A stretch of 64,000 nucleotides of DNA from Novosphingobium sp. GTDB lineage: Bacteria; Pseudomonadota; Alphaproteobacteria; Sphingomonadales; Sphingomonadaceae. Position 1 is the first letter of the stretch. Every line of letters starts with the position of its first letter. Both the position numbers and the translations under genes were made by a program. Positions 51,950 to 60,298 of this stretch are shown piece after piece. The notes beneath the pieces were generated by a model. The model was not told the origin of the DNA and ran no database searches. It saw only the letters and a program-made list of their open reading frames with translations. The stretch covers positions 1 to 64,000 of the forward strand of contig JADLHU010000013.1 in the NCBI GenBank assembly GCA_020848655.1, written 5' to 3'.

Positions 51950-52365
51950 GCGCGCTGGTCCACATCCAGGCCGGGCCGTTCCGCATGGTCGGCCGATTGG
52001 AAGAAGCGCTGGCGCCGCGAACCTGCGCGGCGTTCCGCGCGATGCTGCCCTATCAGGAACGGCTGATCCATGTCCGCTGGAGCGGCGAGGGCTGCTGGAT
52101 CCCGATGGGCGACAACCATGTCAACCTGCCGTGGGAAAACCACACCTGCAATCCGCGCGTCGGCCAGTTCATCTTCTATCCCGGCGGGATCAGCGAGGCG
52201 GAAATCCTGGTTGCCTATGGCGAAGTGCGCTTTTCCAGCAAGTTCGGCCAGTTGCCGGGCAACCAGTTCCTGACGATCATCGAAGGGCTGGAGCATCTGC
52301 CCGAACTGGGCCGGCTGTGCCTGTGGGAAGGTGCGCAGCCGGTATCCTTCGCGCTGGCCGGATGA
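51946..52365 (+). CDS. DUF3830-family cyclophilin-like protein
   Basis: A 139-residue protein starting MSALVHIQAGPFRMVGRLEE. A conserved central part NHTCNPRVGQFIFYPGGISEAEILVAYG and QLPGNQFLTIIEGLEHL follow. I recognise this as the DUF3830 family, known from a structure with a cyclophilin-like barrel and found next to hydantoinase-type genes; this is recall and was not searched. It overlaps the preceding lyase and the following Nudix gene (ATGA both sides), implying stoichiometric co-expression. The role is unknown, perhaps a small-molecule-binding or isomerase function. Confidence 0.75.
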   Translation: MSALVHIQAGPFRMVGRLEEALAPRTCAAFRAMLPYQERLIHVRWSGEGCWIPMGDNHVNLPWENHTCNPRVGQFIFYPGGISEAEILVAYGEVRFSSKFGQLPGNQFLTIIEGLEHLPELGRLCLWEGAQPVSFALAG

Positions 52366-52790
52366 GCGGCGCGCCCATGATGGACGATCCCGCGCCCGCG
52401 CGGGTCATCGCCAAGGCCGGCTGGGTCCATGTGGTGGACCGGCGGCTGCTGTGCGTGCGCAGCCATGGCAAGGCCGCGTTCTACATTCCCGGCGGCAAGC
52501 CCGAGGCGGGCGAAGACCTGGCGGCGGCGCTGCGCCGCGAGATCGTGGAAGAACTGGGCGTCCGCCTGGCCGATCCGCTGGTGCCGGCGGGCGAAGTGGC
52601 CGCGCCCGCCGATGGCGCGGCCAACGCCATCGTCACGATCACCCTGTTCAGCGCCCCGCCGCTGGGAACGCCCGCGCCCGCGGGTGAAATCGCCGAATTG
52701 CGCTGGCGGGCACCGGCCGATGCCGGCCTGACCTCGGCGGCGACCGCGCTGGTCCTCAAGCAACTCAAGGACGACCATGTCATCGATTGA
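52362..52790 (+). CDS. Nudix hydrolase
   Basis: A 142-residue protein with a full Nudix box: GGKPEAGEDLAAALRREIVEELG, i.e. Gx5Ex7REUxEExGU, at about residues 45-67. It starts at an ATG overlapping the DUF3830 stop and ends 14 bases inside the aldehyde dehydrogenase gene. Nudix enzymes cleave nucleoside diphosphate-linked compounds or oxidised nucleotides. Its presence inside a catabolic operon suggests a CoA- or nucleotide-linked intermediate or a housecleaning role; the substrate is unknown. Confidence 0.93.
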   Translation: MSGAPMMDDPAPARVIAKAGWVHVVDRRLLCVRSHGKAAFYIPGGKPEAGEDLAAALRREIVEELGVRLADPLVPAGEVAAPADGAANAIVTITLFSAPPLGTPAPAGEIAELRWRAPADAGLTSAATALVLKQLKDDHVID

Positions 52791-54252
52791 TCACCCCTTC
52801 CTTCGCAATCCCGACAAGGCGCTGTTCATCGGCGGCAAGTGGGTCGATGCGATTGCGGGCCGCCGAATGGATGCGATCAATCCCGCCGATGGGCACCGCA
52901 TCGCCACGCTTGCGGAAGGCGATGCGGCCGACATCGACGCCGCCGTGGCCGCCGCGCGCCATGCACTGGAACAAGGCCCATGGCCGCGCTTCACGCCCGC
53001 CGAGCGGCAGGGCCTGCTGCTGCGGATCGCCGACCTGCTGGAAGCGCGCAGCGAAAGCTTCGCCGTCCTCGATACGCTGGACATGGGCAAGCCCGTTCGC
53101 TTCACGCGCGGCGCGATCCCGCTGCTGGTGGACCTTTTGCGCTATTTCGCGGGCGCGGCGCGCACGATCCACGGATCGACCCCGCAGACATCGCTGCCCG
53201 GAATGTTCGCCGCCACGGTGAAGGAGCCGGTGGGCGTGTGCGGCGCGATCATCCCGTGGAACGGGCCGCTGTGGGCCAGCGTGCTGAAGATCGGCCCGGT
53301 GCTGGCAACGGGCTGCACGCTGGTGCTGAAACCCGCCGAGGACGCCTCGCTCGCGCCGCTGATGTTCGCGGACCTGTGCGCGGAAGCGGGCGTGCCGCCG
53401 GGCGTGATCAACGTCGTCACCGGCCTTGGGCCCACCGCCGGCGCGGCGCTGGCCGCGCACATGGACGTGGACAAGATGTCGTTCACCGGATCGGACGCCA
53501 CCGGGCGCCGTATCGTCCAGGCCTCGGCCGGCAATCTCAAGCGGCTCTCGCTCGAACTGGGCGGAAAATCGCCGCACATCATTTTCGCCGATGCCGATCT
53601 GGCGGCGGCCGCGCCTGCCGCCGCGATGGCGGTGTTCGTCAATTCGGGGCAGGTCTGTTCGGCCGGAACGCGTCTGTTCGTCGAGCGATCGATCCACGAT
53701 GCCTTCGTCGAGGCGGTGGTGGCGCACGCCGGCGCGCTGCGCTTCGGCGATGGATTGAGCGCCGACACCGATCTTGGCCCGGTGGTTTCGGCCCGGCAGC
53801 ACGCGCGCGTGCTCGGCTATGTCGAAGCGGGCGTTGCCGGCGGGGCGCGTCTGGTCAGCGGCGGCGACCGGCCGGCGGGAGACGCGTTCGGCCAGGGCTT
53901 CTACGTCAATCCCACGGTGTTCTGCGATGTGGCGGATGACATGCGCATCGCGCGCGAGGAAATCTTCGGACCCGTCCTGGCGATCTTCCCCTTCGACAGC
54001 GAGGACGAAGTCGTGCGGCGGGCCAACGACACGCCCTTTGGCCTGGGCGCCGGGATGTGGACGCGCGATGTCGGCCGCGCGCACCGCGTCGGCGGCGCGC
54101 TCAAGGCGGGATCGGTCTGGGTCAACTGCTACAACGCGCTCGATCCCGCCGTGCCATCGGGCGGCTACAAGGCCAGCGGCTGGGGCCGCGAATACGGCCC
54201 GAACCATCTGGAAGAGCATCTCAACGTCAAGTCGCTGTGGATCCAGACGTGA
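52777..54252 (+). CDS. NAD(P)-dependent aldehyde dehydrogenase
   Basis: A 491-residue aldehyde dehydrogenase. Catalytic residues are E260 in LSLELGGKSPH and C294 in NSGQVCSAGTR; IPWNGPLW is the cofactor/substrate region at residues 159-166. It resembles betaine-aldehyde/phenylacetaldehyde dehydrogenase-type enzymes that oxidise aldehydes to acids. It starts inside the Nudix gene end and closes block D. It probably oxidises an aldehyde released by the oxygenases or the lyase. Confidence 0.95.
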   Translation: MSSIDHPFLRNPDKALFIGGKWVDAIAGRRMDAINPADGHRIATLAEGDAADIDAAVAAARHALEQGPWPRFTPAERQGLLLRIADLLEARSESFAVLDTLDMGKPVRFTRGAIPLLVDLLRYFAGAARTIHGSTPQTSLPGMFAATVKEPVGVCGAIIPWNGPLWASVLKIGPVLATGCTLVLKPAEDASLAPLMFADLCAEAGVPPGVINVVTGLGPTAGAALAAHMDVDKMSFTGSDATGRRIVQASAGNLKRLSLELGGKSPHIIFADADLAAAAPAAAMAVFVNSGQVCSAGTRLFVERSIHDAFVEAVVAHAGALRFGDGLSADTDLGPVVSARQHARVLGYVEAGVAGGARLVSGGDRPAGDAFGQGFYVNPTVFCDVADDMRIAREEIFGPVLAIFPFDSEDEVVRRANDTPFGLGAGMWTRDVGRAHRVGGALKAGSVWVNCYNALDPAVPSGGYKASGWGREYGPNHLEEHLNVKSLWIQT

Positions 54253-54271
54253 TGGGGCGCGAGACGGCGCT

Positions 54272-54850
54272 TCACATCCACTTGGGCACGGTGATCGTCT
54301 CATAGGCGGCCAGCGCGTCGATCAGCGTGAAGGGATCGGGCGAGACCTGGATGCTGTCGCGGTGCGCGGGCGGCAGGAAACGCCGCGCGATCATGCTGTC
54401 GATGAACGCCATGAACGGATCGTAATAGCCGGCCACGTTGAGCAGGCCCACCGGCTTGTCGATCTCGCCAAGCTGGTTGAGCGTCCAGGCTTCCATGAAT
54501 TCCTCCACCGTGCCCAGCCCGCCGGGCAGCGCGATGCAGGCATCGGCCAGCCCCAGCATCCGTTCCTTGCGCGCGCGCATGCTCGGCGCGATCTCGTGGA
54601 TCGTCAGGCCGGCGTGAAGATGGCCCTTGCCGTGGAGCCGCTCGGTGATCACGCCATGCGCGGTGCCGCCCGATTCGAGCACCGCATCGGCCAGCACGCC
54701 CATCAGCCCCTTGTGCGTTCCGCCGTAAACCAGCGTTATGCCGCGCGCGCCCAGCGCCCGGCCCAGCGCCGCCGCCGCCGCGACATAGCTTTCGCCTTCG
54801 CCGGTGTTGGAGCCGCAGAAGACGGCCACTGCATTGATATTCCGAGCCAT
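54272..54850 (-). CDS. LOG family protein (TIGR00730-type nucleosidase)
   Basis: A 192-residue Rossmann-fold protein with the LOG signature PGGLGTVEEFMEAWT (about residue 100) and RKERM upstream of it. The start is AVAVFCGSNTGEGESYVAAA. LOG proteins cleave N6-modified adenosine monophosphates to bases and ribose-5-phosphate. The ATG at 54850 is chosen over a longer upstream frame that has no family residues. It is an ordinary gene interrupting the catabolic blocks, convergent with the ALDH gene. Confidence 0.94.
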   Translation of the reverse strand: MARNINAVAVFCGSNTGEGESYVAAAAALGRALGARGITLVYGGTHKGLMGVLADAVLESGGTAHGVITERLHGKGHLHAGLTIHEIAPSMRARKERMLGLADACIALPGGLGTVEEFMEAWTLNQLGEIDKPVGLLNVAGYYDPFMAFIDSMIARRFLPPAHRDSIQVSPDPFTLIDALAAYETITVPKWM

Positions 54851-54973
54851 TGTCTTCCTTTCGTCATCCGGCGCGGGTAGTGCGCCGTTGGTGTCGATAC
54901 GCCTGCAAGCGCCTGTGGGCTGCGTGCAGCACAGCGCATATTCGGCAACGCCCTCCCACGTAGTCAGCAACAC

Positions 54974-54997
54974 GGTAACGCACCAGCCCGCGTTACC
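54974..54997. promoter_or_regulatory. Inverted repeat upstream of the Rieske operon
   Basis: GGTAACGC at 54974-54981 and GCGTTACC at 54990-54997, a perfect 8-bp inverted repeat with an eight-base spacer. It lies in the 219-base gap between the divergent LOG and Rieske genes, 73 bases before the Rieske start. It may be a regulator site or a hairpin. A weak promoter candidate, TTGGTT at 54998, follows directly. Confidence 0.4.
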
Positions 54998-55033
54998 TTG
55001 GTTCAGGCAAGAGCAGCAATAAATCGGACATTA

Positions 55034-55048
55034 GTTCGATAATCGAAC
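55034..55048. promoter_or_regulatory. Perfect palindrome, candidate IclR-family operator
   Basis: GTTCGAT-A-ATCGAAC, a perfect 15-bp palindrome centred at 55041, 22 bases before the Rieske ATG. As I recall, PcaR, PobR and PcaU sites have a core GTTCGATAATCGCAC, one base different. The island encodes a PcaR/PobR-like IclR protein at 39209-40009. Position near the start suggests control of the Rieske-GS-TonB operon. Confidence 0.72.
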
Positions 55049-55069
55049 AATAGTGGGGCTGGCCTAGAC

Positions 55070-56401
55070 ATGATGCGTGCGGAACAGAACAGGTTGATTA
55101 CGCAAACGGGCGCAGAAACGCCGTGCGGAACCCTGTTGAGGCGCTATTGGCAGCCGGTGGCGCTGGTCGAGGAGCTTGACGATCGCCGCCCGCTGCGCCC
55201 GGTCCGGGTCATGGGCCAGGACATGGTGCTGTTCCGCGACGAAGAAGGCCGTTATGGCCTGCTCGATCGCGATTGCCCGCATCGCAACGCCGATCTCGCG
55301 TTCGGTCGCCTGGAAGATGGCGGCGTGCGCTGCCTGTTCCACGGATGGCTTTTCGATGTCGATGGCCAGTGCATCGATACCCCTGCCGAGCCCGAAGGCA
55401 GCCGGTTGTGCGAGCGCGTCCGCCAGCGCTCCTATCCGCTCGAAGAGCATAGCGGTATCCTGTTCGCCTGGCTGGGCGAGGGCGAGCCGCCCGCCTTCCC
55501 GGCGCTCGATTGCTTTGCCGCGCCCGACAGCCACGTCTTCGCGTTCAAGGGGCTGATCGATTGCAACTGGCTGCAGGCGCTGGAAGTCGGCATCGATCCG
55601 GCCCACGCCAGCTTCCTGCACCGCTTCTTCGAGGATGATCGCCCGGACGAGAACTACGGCCGCCAGTTCCGCGCCGAATCCACCGGCAGCGACATTCCGA
55701 TGACGCAAGTGCTGCGCGCCTATCCGCGCCCGCAGATCGAGGTGGAAAGCTCCGAGATCGGCCTGCGGCTGACCGCGCTGCGCCAGCTCGACGCGGAGCG
55801 GATGCACGTTCGGATCACCAACCTGCTGTTCCCGCAGGCGTTCATCATCCCGATGTCGCCCACCATGACGATCACCCAGTGGCATGTGCCGGTGGATGAC
55901 GGGCAGTGCTACTGGTATGCGATCTTCACCAGCTTCGCCGAGCCGGTGGACAAGACGCTGATGCGCGAACAGCGGCTCCAGCTTTACACGCTGCCCGATT
56001 ACCGGCCGCGCGTGGGCCGCCATAACGACTACGGCTACAGCTTCGACGACCAGATGGAGCGCACCTATACGGGCATGGGCGAGGACATCAACGTCCACGA
56101 CCAGTGGGCGATCGAAAGCCAGGGCAAGATCCAGGATCGCACGCGCGAACACCTGGGGACGACCGACAAGGGCATCGTCGCCTATCGCAAGCTGCTGCTG
56201 TCCGAAATCCGCAAGGCCGAGGCCGGCGAGCCGGTGTTCCTGTCGTGCGATGCGGCGCAGGCCGCCGCGATCACCGGCCCCGCCACGATCGATGGCATCG
56301 CCCCCGTCGGCGAATGGGAAGCGTTCTGGCAGCAGGCCGATGCCAGCCGCCGCGCCAGCGCGCCGTGGCGCGATCCGGCCGAGGCCGAGACCGCCGCATG
56401 A
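55070..56401 (+). CDS. Rieske non-heme iron oxygenase, phthalate-dioxygenase-like alpha subunit
   Basis: A 443-residue oxygenase component. The Rieske cluster ligands are C69-x-H71 (CPHRNADL) and C88-x2-H91 (CLFHGW). The mononuclear iron site is in the DPAHASFLH segment (about residues 180-190). The motif NWLQALEVGIDPAHASFLH, in parts, is characteristic of the phthalate 4,5-dioxygenase-type family, which includes N-demethylases and O-demethylases. No reductase or ferredoxin gene is adjacent. Two ATGs occur in a row (55070 and 55073). It is translationally coupled to the GS-like gene by ATGA. Confidence 0.94.
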   Translation: MMRAEQNRLITQTGAETPCGTLLRRYWQPVALVEELDDRRPLRPVRVMGQDMVLFRDEEGRYGLLDRDCPHRNADLAFGRLEDGGVRCLFHGWLFDVDGQCIDTPAEPEGSRLCERVRQRSYPLEEHSGILFAWLGEGEPPAFPALDCFAAPDSHVFAFKGLIDCNWLQALEVGIDPAHASFLHRFFEDDRPDENYGRQFRAESTGSDIPMTQVLRAYPRPQIEVESSEIGLRLTALRQLDAERMHVRITNLLFPQAFIIPMSPTMTITQWHVPVDDGQCYWYAIFTSFAEPVDKTLMREQRLQLYTLPDYRPRVGRHNDYGYSFDDQMERTYTGMGEDINVHDQWAIESQGKIQDRTREHLGTTDKGIVAYRKLLLSEIRKAEAGEPVFLSCDAAQAAAITGPATIDGIAPVGEWEAFWQQADASRRASAPWRDPAEAETAA

Positions 56402-57837
56402 GCTTTATCGAGCGCCATGGCCTGTGGACGGACGCGCAGCGCGAAGCCGCGCGCGAACTGACCGCGCGCGCCGCCTCGGGCGGGCTGGACATGGTGCGCG
56501 TTTCCTTTCCCGATGTGCATGGCGTGCTGCGCGGCAAGTCGCTGACCGCCGATGGCATGGCCTCGATCCTGGGTGACGGCGTTTCGATCACGTCGACGCT
56601 GCTGTTCAAGGATACCTCGCACAAGACCGTGGTGCCGATCTTCTCTGCCGGCGCGGGGCTTGGCATCCGCGAGGTGCAGGGCGGCGGCGACATCGTGATG
56701 GTGCCCGATCCGCTGACGTTCCGCATGTTGCCCTGGCTCGCCAGCACGGGCTGGCTGCTGTGCGATCTGTATTTTTCCGATGGCCGGCCGGTGCCGTTCG
56801 CCACGCGCCAGCTCTATCGCGATCAGCTTGCCCGCCTGGCGCACAAGGGTTTCGCGCTGAAAGCCGGGCTTGAGGTGGAATTTCACATCACCCGCCTGCT
56901 CGATCCGCGCCTGCAACCGGGCGATGCCGGCCAGCCCGGCCGCCCGCCCGAAGTCGAACTGACGCACCAGGGCTACAACTACCTGACCGAGCAGCGGCTG
57001 GACCAGATCGAGCCGATCACCGAAATCCTGCGCCAGAACGCCGTGGCGCTGGGCCTGCCGCTGACGTCGATCGAGGTGGAATTCGGGCCGAGCCAGGTGG
57101 AGTTCGTGTTCCGGCCCGGAACCGGGCTGCAGCCGGCCGATGACATGATGCTGTTTCGCAGCATGGTGAAACAGGTCTGCCGTCGCCATGGCTATCACGC
57201 CAGCTTCATGGCGCGCCCCGCCTTTCCGCAGGCGATGGCGAGCGGATGGCACCTGCACCAGTCCCTGATCGCGGCGGATGCCAGCAATGCCTTCGCCGGG
57301 GGCGCGCAATCCGCCGCCCAGCCGCTGTCCTCCACGGGCATGCACTGGCTGGCGGGCCTGCTGGCCGGGGCCTGCGAGGCGGCGCCGTTCAGCACGCCGA
57401 CGATCAACGGCTACAAGCGCTACCGGCCCAATTCGCTGGCGCCCGACCGGGTGGCATGGGGCATGGAAAATCGCGGCGCCATGCTGCGCGTGATCACCGG
57501 CGTGAACGCGGCGGCGGCGCGGATCGAGAACCGCGTCGGCGAGCCGGCGGCCAATCCCTACCTTTACCTGGCCTCGCAAGTGGCCACCGGCCTGCATGGC
57601 CTGGAGGCCGCGCTGACGCCGCCGCCGCCGGTCGAGGACCCTTATGCCGCATCGTCGGAAAAGCTGCCGGCGACGCTGTCGGACGCGCTGGCCACGCTGC
57701 TTTCGGGCAGCGTGATGCGGCAGGCCTTCGGCGAAGATTTTCTGAGGTATTTCGCGATGATAAAATCAAGCGAGATAGAGCGATATAATAACTACATTAC
57801 CGATTGGGAGATGTCTGAGTATTTCGACGTATTTTGA
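56398..57837 (+). CDS. Glutamine-synthetase-family ligase, gamma-glutamyl-amine synthetase-like (PuuA-type)
   Basis: A 479-residue protein of the GS type I/PuuA family, in which glutamate and an amine are joined with ATP. Markers are DMVRVSFPDVHGVLRGKSLT, a metal-site LEVEFHITRL, SIEVEFGPSQVEFVF, ASGWHLHQSLI (the GxHxHxS position) and NSLAPDRVAWG. Related enzymes are gamma-glutamylputrescine synthetase (PuuA), gamma-glutamyl-isopropylamide synthetase and gamma-glutamylanilide synthetase. It follows the Rieske gene by four-base overlap. Its 3' end (after 57750) is distinctly AT-rich compared with the rest of the gene. I infer that it gamma-glutamylates an amine substrate. Confidence 0.87.
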   Translation: MSFIERHGLWTDAQREAARELTARAASGGLDMVRVSFPDVHGVLRGKSLTADGMASILGDGVSITSTLLFKDTSHKTVVPIFSAGAGLGIREVQGGGDIVMVPDPLTFRMLPWLASTGWLLCDLYFSDGRPVPFATRQLYRDQLARLAHKGFALKAGLEVEFHITRLLDPRLQPGDAGQPGRPPEVELTHQGYNYLTEQRLDQIEPITEILRQNAVALGLPLTSIEVEFGPSQVEFVFRPGTGLQPADDMMLFRSMVKQVCRRHGYHASFMARPAFPQAMASGWHLHQSLIAADASNAFAGGAQSAAQPLSSTGMHWLAGLLAGACEAAPFSTPTINGYKRYRPNSLAPDRVAWGMENRGAMLRVITGVNAAAARIENRVGEPAANPYLYLASQVATGLHGLEAALTPPPPVEDPYAASSEKLPATLSDALATLLSGSVMRQAFGEDFLRYFAMIKSSEIERYNNYITDWEMSEYFDVF

Positions 57838-57869
57838 ATATAACAGACAACAACTCGGGGACATTTGAC

Positions 57870-60197
57870 ATGACCAAGATTAGCCGTGATATCGCGCATA
57901 CCGTCCGGGGTCGCATCGGCCGCGCCACGCTGCTGCTTACCGCCAGCGCCAGCGCGATGCTGACCGCCGCCGCACCTGCATATGCCGAAGATGCCGAAAC
58001 CGGCACGGGCGACATCGTCGTCACGGCGCAGCGCCGCGAGGAAAGCATCCTGCGCGTGCCGATCTCGATCACCGGCTTTTCCACCGAGCAGCTCGACCAG
58101 CAGGGCATCAAGGACATCCGCGACCTTTCGCGCCTGGCCCCCAGCCTGCAATTCACCCGCACCGCCGGCGTGAGCGGCAACAACGGCACCAACATCGCCA
58201 TTCGTGGCATTTCGTCCGACGTGGGTTCGGCGACGACCGCGATCTACATCGACGATACGCCGATCCAGATCCGCTCTGTCGGCTATTTCAGCGGCAACCC
58301 TTATCCGCGCGTGTTCGACCTTCAGCGCATCGAAGTGCTGCGCGGTCCGCAGGGCACACTGTTCGGCGCGAGCGCGGAAGGCGGCGCGGTGCGCTTCATC
58401 ACGCCCCAGCCCGATTTCGAGCGCAGCAGTGTTTATGCCAAGGGCGAAATTTCGGGCACCGACAACGGCGGCATCAGCTATGAAGGCGGCATCGCCGCCG
58501 GCGTGCCGCTCAGCGATACGCTCGCCGTGCGGATCAGCGGCTGGTATCGCCGCGATGCCGGCTACATTGATCGCGTCAATCCGCAGACCGGCGTGCTGCT
58601 GGCGTCCGACATCAACAGCCAGAAGACCTACGCCACCAAGATCGCGCTTTCCTGGAAGCCGATCGACGACCTGACGATAACTCCCGGCTTCTATCTGCAG
58701 CGCAACACCACGCGCGGACGCGACCAGTACTGGGAAGGCTATGGCGATGCGTCCAGCGCCCATTACGTGACGGGCATCTTCAATCTCGAACCCGGCCGCG
58801 ATCGGTTCTACATGCCGTCGCTCAAGGTCGAGGTCGGGGCCGGCAACATCGATATCATCTCGAACACGTCGTACTTCGTTCGCGATGAAAAGCACGTGCT
58901 CGACTATTCGACGTTCCTGGCAACGCTGCGCACTGGCAACCCATTCGGTTCCTATGGGAACAAGGATGTAACCAACGCGGTCGCCACGCAGACCATGGGC
59001 CAGCGCGTCCTGACGCAGGAACTGCGCGTGCAGTCGTTCTCGCCAACCAGCCTGATCGACTGGGTTGGCGGCGTCTATTACACCCGCGCCATCCAGAAGT
59101 TCCAGAACCTGTCGGGATCGGGCCGTATCCCCGGCGTCATTTCCAGCGGCTTTCCGCAGTACCTGGGCCGCTACAACCTGTTCGATAATATCCGCGCCAA
59201 GGATGAACAGATCGCCGGTTTCGCCAATGTCGACGTCAAGCCGATGGATGGCCTGAAGATCACGCTGGGCGCGCGCGTCACCAATACCAAGTTCTCGTTC
59301 GATCAGGTTCGCGATGGGCCGACCAACAGCGGCGTGCGCAGCTTCTTCTCGGCTGGGCAGGAACAGACCTCGTTCACGCCGAAGCTGGGCGTATCATACC
59401 AGATCGATCCATCGAACATGATCTATGCCTCGGCCTCCAAGGGCTTCCGTGCCGGCGGTGCGCAATCCCCCGTTGATCCCACGTTCTGCGGCGCCGACCT
59501 GGCCACGCTGGGGCTGACTTCCAGCCCGCGCGAATTCAGCTCCGACTCGCTGTGGAGCTACGAGGCGGGCACGAAGAACAAGCTGTTCGGCGGCGCGGTG
59601 GTGCTCGATGCCAACGTCTACATGACCAAGTGGAAGAACATCCAGCAGTCGGTCCGCCTGCCGCGTTGCAGCTTCTCGTTCATCGCCAACCTTGGCAACG
59701 CGACCAGCAAGGGCACCGACATCTCGCTCTCGCTCAATCCGGTCAAGGGCCTGACCATCGGCGGTTCGGTGGGCTATAACGACACCACCTATGACAGCGA
59801 TGTCGTGGGCGGCAACGGCCTGATCCTGCGCAGCGAAGGCGCGCGCATCGGCGGTCCGAAGTGGACGGGCACCGCCTTCGGCCAGGTGGAAGCGCCGCTG
59901 GGCGATACGGTGGACGGTTATTTCCGCGGCGATTTCAGCTTCGCCAGTTCGGGCGGGTTCATCCGCTCGACCGACTTCGGCTACGATCCCGGCCTTCACG
60001 CTGCGCCGTCGTACAAGTTCGTCAGCCTGCGCGCGGGCGTGCGCTACGACAAGTTCGACGTCAGCCTGTTCGTCGACAACCTGACCAACAGCACGGTCCA
60101 GCTTTCCCGCTCGCATGATGCGGTTGGCGCGCCGCTGTACTACGCGGAAAGCTATCGTCCGCGTACCATCGGCATGACCGGTACGTTCCGTTACTGA
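57870..60197 (+). CDS. TonB-dependent receptor
   Basis: A 775-residue outer-membrane receptor. A signal sequence (about residues 1-40, ending PAYAEDAET) precedes the plug domain: DIVVTAQRREESILRVPISIT is the TonB-box/plug start, IAIRGISSDVGS follows, and RIEVLRGPQGTLFGASAEGGAVRF ends the plug near residue 185. The C-terminal beta-barrel ends YYAESYRPRTIGMTGTFRY with a terminal aromatic residue. The start chosen is the ATG at 57870, 32 bases after the GS-like gene; an in-frame TTG at 57834 is also possible. It likely imports the pathway substrate across the outer membrane. Confidence 0.94.
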   Translation: MTKISRDIAHTVRGRIGRATLLLTASASAMLTAAAPAYAEDAETGTGDIVVTAQRREESILRVPISITGFSTEQLDQQGIKDIRDLSRLAPSLQFTRTAGVSGNNGTNIAIRGISSDVGSATTAIYIDDTPIQIRSVGYFSGNPYPRVFDLQRIEVLRGPQGTLFGASAEGGAVRFITPQPDFERSSVYAKGEISGTDNGGISYEGGIAAGVPLSDTLAVRISGWYRRDAGYIDRVNPQTGVLLASDINSQKTYATKIALSWKPIDDLTITPGFYLQRNTTRGRDQYWEGYGDASSAHYVTGIFNLEPGRDRFYMPSLKVEVGAGNIDIISNTSYFVRDEKHVLDYSTFLATLRTGNPFGSYGNKDVTNAVATQTMGQRVLTQELRVQSFSPTSLIDWVGGVYYTRAIQKFQNLSGSGRIPGVISSGFPQYLGRYNLFDNIRAKDEQIAGFANVDVKPMDGLKITLGARVTNTKFSFDQVRDGPTNSGVRSFFSAGQEQTSFTPKLGVSYQIDPSNMIYASASKGFRAGGAQSPVDPTFCGADLATLGLTSSPREFSSDSLWSYEAGTKNKLFGGAVVLDANVYMTKWKNIQQSVRLPRCSFSFIANLGNATSKGTDISLSLNPVKGLTIGGSVGYNDTTYDSDVVGGNGLILRSEGARIGGPKWTGTAFGQVEAPLGDTVDGYFRGDFSFASSGGFIRSTDFGYDPGLHAAPSYKFVSLRAGVRYDKFDVSLFVDNLTNSTVQLSRSHDAVGAPLYYAESYRPRTIGMTGTFRY

Positions 60198-60222
60198 CGC
60201 CATCGGGCGCCGGATAGGCTAA

Positions 60223-60259
60223 AGGGGGCGGGGCGGCGTATTCACGTCGCTCCGCCTTT
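60223..60259 (+). terminator. Imperfect hairpin after the TonB receptor gene
   Basis: AAAGGGGGCGGGGCGGCG and CGTCGCTCCGCCTTT form a stem with bulges, around the TATTCA loop, followed by CGTTT. It lies about 25 bases after the TonB gene stop and may separate its transcript from the peptidase gene. Confidence 0.4.
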
Positions 60260-60298
60260 CGTTTGGGTGATACCCAAAGCAGGACAGGAATGATTTCG

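Noticed and set aside
57750..57870. AT-rich end of the GS-like gene as a sign of foreign DNA
   Set aside because: The low-GC stretch is only about 100 bases and covers the start of the TonB gene, so a promoter or a translation-start effect is as likely.
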